From Streptomyces zhaozhouensis (GTDB lineage: Bacteria; Actinomycetota; Actinomycetes; Streptomycetales; Streptomycetaceae), in assembly GCF_900230195.1 (NCBI RefSeq), contig NZ_OCNE01000030.1, forward strand, positions 1-45,714: 45,714 bases of DNA, written 5' to 3'. Shown here piece after piece: positions 41,501 to 45,714 of this stretch. Both the position numbers and the translations under genes were made by a program. The notes below the pieces were generated by a model. The model did no database searches, was not told the origin of the DNA, and worked only from the letters and a program-made list of their open reading frames with translations. Each line of letters starts with the position of its first letter. Position 1 is the first letter of the stretch.

Positions 41501-42330
41501 GTGATCCAGCGCCGCACCTCGGCGACCAGCTCGGCGGGCGTGGGCGGCGGCGCCTCCGGCAGCCGGATCGCCGTCACGCCCTCGGCCCGGTCCACCCTGA
41601 CGCCCGCGACGGACAGCAGCGAGGGGGCGCCCCGCCCGAAGACGAAGAGCAGCCGCTCGCCGACCGCGAGGGAGTGGCCCGTGCCCTCGACGAATATCTC
41701 GGAACGCCCGCGCAGAAGCTCCTCGGTCAGCAGGGCCGGCCGGCGACGGCGCACCGCCAGCGCGTTCCACTCCGCCCTGGCGACCAGGTCGCGGTCGGTC
41801 TCGAAGGTCTGCGCCCGCTCGTCCTCCCCCCGCGAGCCGGTGGGGACGCTGTGACTGCGCGCGCCGCGCGGGATCAGGACCTCGGTGCCCGCCGGCCCGG
41901 TCCTGGAGTCGGCCTCGACGGTGTACGCGAGATGGGTGGTGGCCGCGACGCCGGGCCGCGGCCGGTAGCCGACCAGCCGCCCCAGCAGGGCGATCGAGCG
42001 GTGCTCGACCGCGGTGCGCAGATAGGACTCCTGGGCGGCGCGTTCGCCGTGGAACGTCAACGTGTCGCCCAGCACGGCCCAGGCGTCCAGCAGGGCGAGG
42101 GCCGGGTCGTCCGGGGTGCGCACGGTCAGCTCGCGCAGGGCGGGGTACGCGGGTGAGGCCAGCCGGTCCAGCATGGCGGCCAGCAGCGTGCCGTGGTCCC
42201 CGACCCGGAGGTCGAGGACGGAGCGGCCCGGGGGGTTGTGGATCGGCGCGGGGGCGCGTCGCTCGTCGTGCGCGCCGGTACGGCCGGGGTCGTACCCCCG
42301 GTCGCCTCGCTCGCGGGGTCGTCCGGTCAT
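38563..42330 (-). CDS. eCIS baseplate assembly protein (Afp12/gp6-like) with LysM-like C-terminus
   Basis: The product is 1255 aa. An N-terminal helical stretch (LVEDFDARVLAPLRADLDQL) lies within a long Pro/Ala-rich region. The conserved baseplate J/gp6-like core (about 900-1130) includes VYVLGTDAEGRTTVTFGDGR, GARLPTGEGNVRAAYRFGVG, AGNVPADAVTQALTRPLGVT and YEDFARSRAGIDRAVATELF. The last 70 residues look like a LysM unit: GETLTSVAARHRLTLARLLR LNPDITDTSRLPAGRVVHV, uncommon for this protein class. Role: wedge protein of the contractile injection baseplate. The ATG overlaps the upstream stop by 4 nt (ATGA) and the stop overlaps the next start, so all three genes are translationally coupled. Confidence 0.85.
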   Translation of the reverse strand: MTGRPRERGDRGYDPGRTGAHDERRAPAPIHNPPGRSVLDLRVGDHGTLLAAMLDRLASPAYPALRELTVRTPDDPALALLDAWAVLGDTLTFHGERAAQESYLRTAVEHRSIALLGRLVGYRPRPGVAATTHLAYTVEADSRTGPAGTEVLIPRGARSHSVPTGSRGEDERAQTFETDRDLVARAEWNALAVRRRRPALLTEELLRGRSEIFVEGTGHSLAVGERLLFVFGRGAPSLLSVAGVRVDRAEGVTAIRLPEAPPPTPAELVAEVRRWITAPPGGPGQEPGPDHPLPPPLSGLVEDFDARVLAPLRADLDQLTGYQALVTRLADPLERAAEAVALAEPHPEVAAWFTRLAAALAQLARRAAALGPAAPGAPAGAPANALAALGALLPALRGPAAGRRLVPATGRPDPGLAARLLAPRGAGGDRAALHAAWRHAALAVPVEPDTLREIAVMRVRAAPFGATAPQLPVQDGAGRTVRQSDWPLTGGTLTTVRVVHDTAGGTAVRAEFTHADAGGARQHSVNLPADSTTFELGPGSVQLTQRGTEGYPDTVAELRPGLPARTVTVTAPGAGGELAVTVDGAEAGPLTWTLAPGDERQGPHGDYQVTARHVARTEPAAVEIGIATPADPETRNVLRLDAVHDTVAVGSRIVVERPGKGAEDGIPGDAGLARVSTRVTGTRTAAYAEFGITGRGTELTLADPWLDAHDTLLSHIRGAVVHAGAESLPPGGEPLGADVAGDTIELAELYEGLSPGRVLAVSGERTDVPGAEGVTATELAVVGAVEHTVDPRLPGDRVHTVLTLTAELAHTYRRDTVRVQGNVVPASHGESRDEAVGSGDSAVPHQTFALWRSPLTWLPDDSPLGASPTLEIRVDGLLWRRVDSLAGRGPTARVYVLGTDAEGRTTVTFGDGRHGARLPTGEGNVRAAYRFGVGEAGNVPADAVTQALTRPLGVTGVTNPVPATGGADQDGDELAAPGAELPSAGGLPAGRHRVPLAVSTLDRLVSTRDYEDFARSRAGIDRAVATELFDGRRTALHLTVAGAGDGELAEDSEVLRALRVSLAEHGDAHAPVLVDPRERVPLLLAARVRVAPDHAWRLVEPRLRAALYHELGFAGRELGQPVVLSDVLAIAHSVPGVDWVDVERLAGLPPSTTPAELLDLLGRRDEPPAAVPARLAEYREETYRVTDEAGETLTSVAARHRLTLARLLRLNPDITDTSRLPAGRVVHVFRGIRPAQLVLLAPELPDSLILTEVPR

Positions 42331-45300
42331 CGCCGGTCACCTCCTGGCGTCAGCTCGATCGTGAGCCGGCCGTTCTCGGGCAGATCGGGGTCGTTGTCGC
42401 ACTGGGCGACCTCCAGCGGTCCGAGCCGCAGCACGCCGTCCTCCCGTTCCCCCCGTGGCGGGTGGAACTGCCGGTGCAGCCGCGTCACCCGCGCCGCGCG
42501 CACGCCCCGGACGGCGGCGGCAGCGGCGACCAGGCGGCTGAGCCGGACGGGTTCGCCGAAGGTCAGCGCGTCCGGGTGGAAGAAGCCGAGCCGCCCGCCG
42601 GGCAGCGTGCCGGCGCCGAGCACCCGGTAGAGCTCGTCGACGATCTGGCCGTGCTGGTGGCCGGGCGCGGCGCAGACCGCGAGGGCCACCTCCAACGGCA
42701 CCGGACGCGCCGGCCCCACCACCACGTGGTGGCCGATGCGGCGGACCGGTTCGAGGGCGGCGGCCACGGCCGCCAGCAGCTCGGCGGGCTGTTCCGCGGG
42801 GCCGAGGCCCCGGGCGTCGACGGCGACGTGCGCCTCGTGGCCGGCGCCGGTGAAGCGCAGCTCGGCGGCGGCCCTGGCCACCCCGGGCACCCCCGAGGCG
42901 AGCCTCGCGTAGTCGGCGGCGGTCACCGCGCGCAGCGGTTCGCGGCGCGGGGCGAGCGGGGCCCGCCGACGGATGTCGGCCAGCGACTCGGGCTCGGCGC
43001 CGCCGACGGCGGGCAGCGGGTTGCGCACCTCGACGACGGGGAACGGGCGGCGTCCCTCCGGGCTCCCGGCGTGCGGCCCCTCCTCCGGACGGGCGTCGAG
43101 CACCAGATGGCGGATGGCCCCGGCGCCCACGTTGCCCGCCGTGCCGCCGCCGACCCGGTAACGCAGCTCAAGTCGGCTTCCCGGCCTGGGTCTCGCGCCG
43201 TAGGCGCCGTCGCCGAAGCGCAGCGCGAGACGGCCGTCGTTCTCCAGCTCGCCGACGAAGTGGTGGTCGCGCGAGGGCCCCGACCCCTCGGGCCTCGGCG
43301 CGCCCCACGGCCCGCTGTCCAGCAGGTCGCGGCGCGGCTCCCACAGCTGGCCCCTGCCGCCGTCGTCGGCGAGCTCCCACAGCCGGATCGCCGGCAGCGC
43401 CGCCGCCGGGGCCGGCGGCAGCGCGGCGGCGGGGCCGTGCAGCGCGGGGTCCTCGGGGAGCAGCCCGGCGGCGTAGGGCGGCCCCCAGGCGCGGGTCAGC
43501 TCCCACACGACGCGCTCGTCGAGGACCCGCCCGGCGCGGGCCCGCGCGGTGAGCACGGCCAGCCGCTTGAGCTTGCCGCCCAGCAACCGCTCCCTGCGGT
43601 GCAGCAACTCGGCGAGTGCGCGCGCCGGTTGGCGGTGCGGCTGGAGGCGTTCCACGGCAGGCGCCCCGAAGAGGGTGGTCAGTTCGGCGATCTCCGCCTC
43701 GTCCAGCCCTTCCCGGTCGCGGGCGGAGCGCCACAGCTCGACCAGCCGCGTCCTGACCCGCTCGGGCACCCCGGCCAGCGCCGCGGCCTGCCCGGCCGCG
43801 ATGTGGCGCGGGTCGGGGAAGGGCACGGTCTGGGCGACGGGCTGACGGCGCGGGCGCGGCCGGAAGGCGGCGGGGATGCCCGGGTAGGTGGTCTGGGCCA
43901 GCAGCGTCTCCAACGCCTCCGCCTGGGCGGGCGCCGTGCTCGGGACGACCCGGGCGCCGCCGCTCCGCCGCCCGGCCGACTCCACGTCCAGGCCGGCGCG
44001 CCGGGTCGCCTCCGCGCCCACCAGGCGGAACAGCTCGCCGACCTGCGCGGCGTCCAGCGGCCTCCCGTGTCCGGTCTGCCGGCGCAGCGCGTTGATCAGC
44101 CGGGCCGGCGGGTTGCCGGGCCCGGTCGCGGGGTGGTCCGCCTCCGCCGCGCGGTCGTGCGGCACGGTGGGGTCCGGGGGAACGGTCACCACCTCCGGTG
44201 CGGGGCCGTCGAATCCGGGCTCCGGGTGGGTGCGGCCGTGGTCGACGGCCAGGACGTTGCCGCGTGCCAGGGCCACGTCCTCCAGCGGCCCGCGGTCCGG
44301 GCCGCCGCGCCCGGCCACGTGCAACGGGAAGGTCAACGCGTCCTCGGCGGACCACCGGACCTCGACCACCGGCTGGTCAAGCAACTGGTCAACTGCCGGG
44401 GTGACGGAGGTCAGCCTGACCACCTGCCGGTGGGAGGGGTCGGCGTCGCCCGGGGTGCCCGAGTGCGGGCCGCGCACCTCCTCGAAAAGCAGCAGGTCGC
44501 CGGGGCGCAGCGCCAGCCGACGCCGTCTCCCGCCCCCTCCTTCCCGTTCCCGCGGCGGCTCCTCCCCGTCCGGCGAGCCGTGCCCGTCCCGCGTCCAGGC
44601 GTCCCTCAGGGTGGCGGAGGTGCTGCCCCTCGGCAGGACCTCCACCTCGCCGTCCCAGGTCCACAGGGAGATGGCGTTGTGTTCCGGGCGCAGTGTCACC
44701 GGCCGGGGGTCCAGCGGTTCGAAGACCTCGACCGCGCCGTGCTCCTCCAGCTCGGCCAGCTCGTCGAGGGTCAACACCGTGCGCGGAGCGGGGCGTTGGT
44801 CGAGCTCGGGGGCCCGCGTCTCGACGGCGGCGAACCGGTACTCCCCCGGCCCCAGCGTCGCCTCCTCCCGCACCCGCAGCACCACGAGGGCGCGGGCCGA
44901 GCAGCCGTCGTGCACCGGGTAGTCGACCAGCCTCGCGTGGCGGCGCAGCGAGACCCTGCTGCGCGCGGTGTCCAGATACGCCTCGGTGGCCACCGCGTCC
45001 TGCTGGTAACTCAACTGGTCAGCCGTGTAGGCCAGCAGCTCGACCAGTGTCACCCCGAGGTCGGCGGGGTTGCGCTCGACCCAGTCCGGCGCCGTCAACG
45101 CCACGCGGTCCAGCAGCAGTCGGCGGAAGGACGCGTAGTCCCTGGCGACGTGGTCGGACGCCGGGGGCGGGGCGAGCTCGGCCCTCGCGGGCGGCTCCTC
45201 CCGGTGCGTCTCCGGGTCGAGGGGGCGGGGGCGCTGCGGCGCGAAGGTGAAGTCCGCACCGTGGTAACGCTGGTCGAGCCCGGGTAACGGGTCGGTCCCC

Positions 45301-45626
45301 GGGCGGCCGAACGGGTCGGGGGCGACCAGCGAGACCCGGTAGACCGAGGTGTCGCCCGCCTTGTTCAGGCGCACGTGCAGCCGGTCGTCCAGCTCCGGGT
45401 CCTCCTCGCGTTCGACCTCGACGCCCAGCGCCTCGACGCCGGTGATCCGCCGCCCGCCGTCGATCCGGACGTGCTCGGGCCCCAGGCCGTGCGGGGCCTT
45501 GCCGAGGAACGTCACGGTGAGCGTCAGCCCGTCGTCGCCGACCTCGACGCCGTCCACCCCGTCGCACCCCGGGGTCGCCCTGATCCGTCCGCGTCTGCCG
45601 GACGCGCGCGCGGTGTCGCCGCTCAT
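42327..45626 (-). CDS. eCIS baseplate assembly protein (Afp11/gp6-like)
   Basis: The product is 1099 aa from ATG 45626. An N-terminal domain (about 1-230) contains RVSLVAPDPFGRPGTDPLPG and PADLGVTLVELLAYTADQLS, the latter characteristic of putative baseplate assembly proteins. The gp6/J-like core near 830-1060 reads FVGELENDGRLALRFGDGAY, GARPRPGSRLELRYRVGGGT, GNVGAGAIRHLVLDA, VRNPLPAVGGAEPESLADIR and DYARLASGVPGVARAAAELR. It shares FGDG..GARxP..GxAGNV with the neighbouring 1255-aa protein, so the two are paralogous wedge subunits, like T4 gp6 partners. The frame is open upstream to 45698 but the extension is poor in codon bias. An AAAGGA RBS lies 10 nt away. Confidence 0.87.
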   Translation of the reverse strand: MSGDTARASGRRGRIRATPGCDGVDGVEVGDDGLTLTVTFLGKAPHGLGPEHVRIDGGRRITGVEALGVEVEREEDPELDDRLHVRLNKAGDTSVYRVSLVAPDPFGRPGTDPLPGLDQRYHGADFTFAPQRPRPLDPETHREEPPARAELAPPPASDHVARDYASFRRLLLDRVALTAPDWVERNPADLGVTLVELLAYTADQLSYQQDAVATEAYLDTARSRVSLRRHARLVDYPVHDGCSARALVVLRVREEATLGPGEYRFAAVETRAPELDQRPAPRTVLTLDELAELEEHGAVEVFEPLDPRPVTLRPEHNAISLWTWDGEVEVLPRGSTSATLRDAWTRDGHGSPDGEEPPREREGGGGRRRRLALRPGDLLLFEEVRGPHSGTPGDADPSHRQVVRLTSVTPAVDQLLDQPVVEVRWSAEDALTFPLHVAGRGGPDRGPLEDVALARGNVLAVDHGRTHPEPGFDGPAPEVVTVPPDPTVPHDRAAEADHPATGPGNPPARLINALRRQTGHGRPLDAAQVGELFRLVGAEATRRAGLDVESAGRRSGGARVVPSTAPAQAEALETLLAQTTYPGIPAAFRPRPRRQPVAQTVPFPDPRHIAAGQAAALAGVPERVRTRLVELWRSARDREGLDEAEIAELTTLFGAPAVERLQPHRQPARALAELLHRRERLLGGKLKRLAVLTARARAGRVLDERVVWELTRAWGPPYAAGLLPEDPALHGPAAALPPAPAAALPAIRLWELADDGGRGQLWEPRRDLLDSGPWGAPRPEGSGPSRDHHFVGELENDGRLALRFGDGAYGARPRPGSRLELRYRVGGGTAGNVGAGAIRHLVLDARPEEGPHAGSPEGRRPFPVVEVRNPLPAVGGAEPESLADIRRRAPLAPRREPLRAVTAADYARLASGVPGVARAAAELRFTGAGHEAHVAVDARGLGPAEQPAELLAAVAAALEPVRRIGHHVVVGPARPVPLEVALAVCAAPGHQHGQIVDELYRVLGAGTLPGGRLGFFHPDALTFGEPVRLSRLVAAAAAVRGVRAARVTRLHRQFHPPRGEREDGVLRLGPLEVAQCDNDPDLPENGRLTIELTPGGDRR

Positions 45627-45714
45627 TAGAGGACCATCCTTTCTGCAGCCCTCACGGGTAGGGTTGTGACCTCTTGGTCCCGGCGGGTGCATGGCCATCG
45701 TCGCGAGCCGTTCG
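45627..45714 (-). other. Right-edge stretch upstream of the baseplate gene
   Basis: Codon usage in all minus-strand frames is poor (many A/T third bases), yet one frame is open to the window end and stops TAA at 45628-45626, overlapping the ATG by one base. It would give a C-terminus ending RRDQEVTTLPVRAAERMVL. It could be the tail of the preceding eCIS gene or simply a leader. I cannot decide from 88 bases. Confidence 0.3.

Noticed and set aside
38623..42156. Plus-strand frame of 1177 codons and a similar one at 42153-45287
   Set aside because: Both are antisense to the baseplate genes, with repetitive Gly/Val/Arg composition and no domain.
1..45714. CRISPR arrays, IS elements or transposases
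   Set aside because: No repeat-spacer arrays and no transposase-like protein in any frame. The 12-bp iterons have no spacers.
45627..45714. C-terminus of an upstream eCIS gene ending at TAA overlapping ATG 45626
   Set aside because: Only 29 codons with atypical third-position composition; cannot be separated from a leader region without more sequence.

Overview
The window is a 45.7-kb piece of very high-GC DNA with dense genes, strong G/C bias at third codon positions, many GTG starts and several apparently leaderless genes. Together with the gene content (WhiJ/AbaA-type HTH-DUF397-ATPase locus, DUF574 methyltransferase, kinase fused to a substrate-binding domain, OleD-like glycosyltransferase, cytoplasmic contractile injection system) this points to Streptomyces or a close relative. 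All calls come from reading the sequence and from family knowledge; no database search was run.

Layout. 1-384: a 90-bp perfect palindrome abutting the C-terminal stub of an F5/8-type C (discoidin) protein. 0.56-4.1 kb: DUF4291 protein, WD40-like propeller, galE-like epimerase, PrmC-related methyltransferase. 4.4-7.6 kb: two secreted proteins (Tat-exported parallel beta-helix protein and DUF1996 protein), each with a LacI-type GAGAGCGCTC operator just upstream. 7.7-9.2 kb: a macrolide-type glycosyltransferase behind a promoter, an 8-codon leaderless peptide and a hairpin. 9.2-12.8 kb: a kinase/substrate-binding fusion with degenerate catalytic motifs, and a class V aminotransferase-like protein. 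12.8-15.1 kb: endonuclease V and glyA in one apparent operon behind a ZTP (pfl) riboswitch. 15.2-20.5 kb: dodecin, PfkB kinase, membrane protein, lytic transglycosylase-like/amidase cell-wall hydrolase, alpha/beta hydrolase. 20.6-23.8 kb: DUF574 methyltransferase, HTH-DUF5753, DUF397 and HATPase genes, with six 12-bp iterons in the DUF397/ATPase divergent promoter. 23.9 kb: tRNA-Leu(GAG). 24.2-31 kb: small accessory genes, then a TetR regulator, MFS exporter and carotenoid oxygenase sharing operator-like sites, then an AraC regulator and a cupin. 31.3-34.5 kb: a membrane-anchored NACHT-WD40 STAND ATPase. 34.6-45.7 kb: a zinc-ribbon microprotein and four genes of the baseplate end of a Streptomyces-type contractile injection system (eCIS), transcribed on the minus strand and continuing past the window edge.

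The clearest regulatory circuits are the ZTP riboswitch over glyA-nfi, the TetR/MFS operator pair, the LacI-like operator pair over the two secreted proteins, the leader peptide/hairpin before the glycosyltransferase, and the 12-bp iteron array in the WhiJ-type locus. The last two, the NACHT-WD40 gene beside the eCIS genes, and the degenerate kinase fusion are the parts most worth following up.
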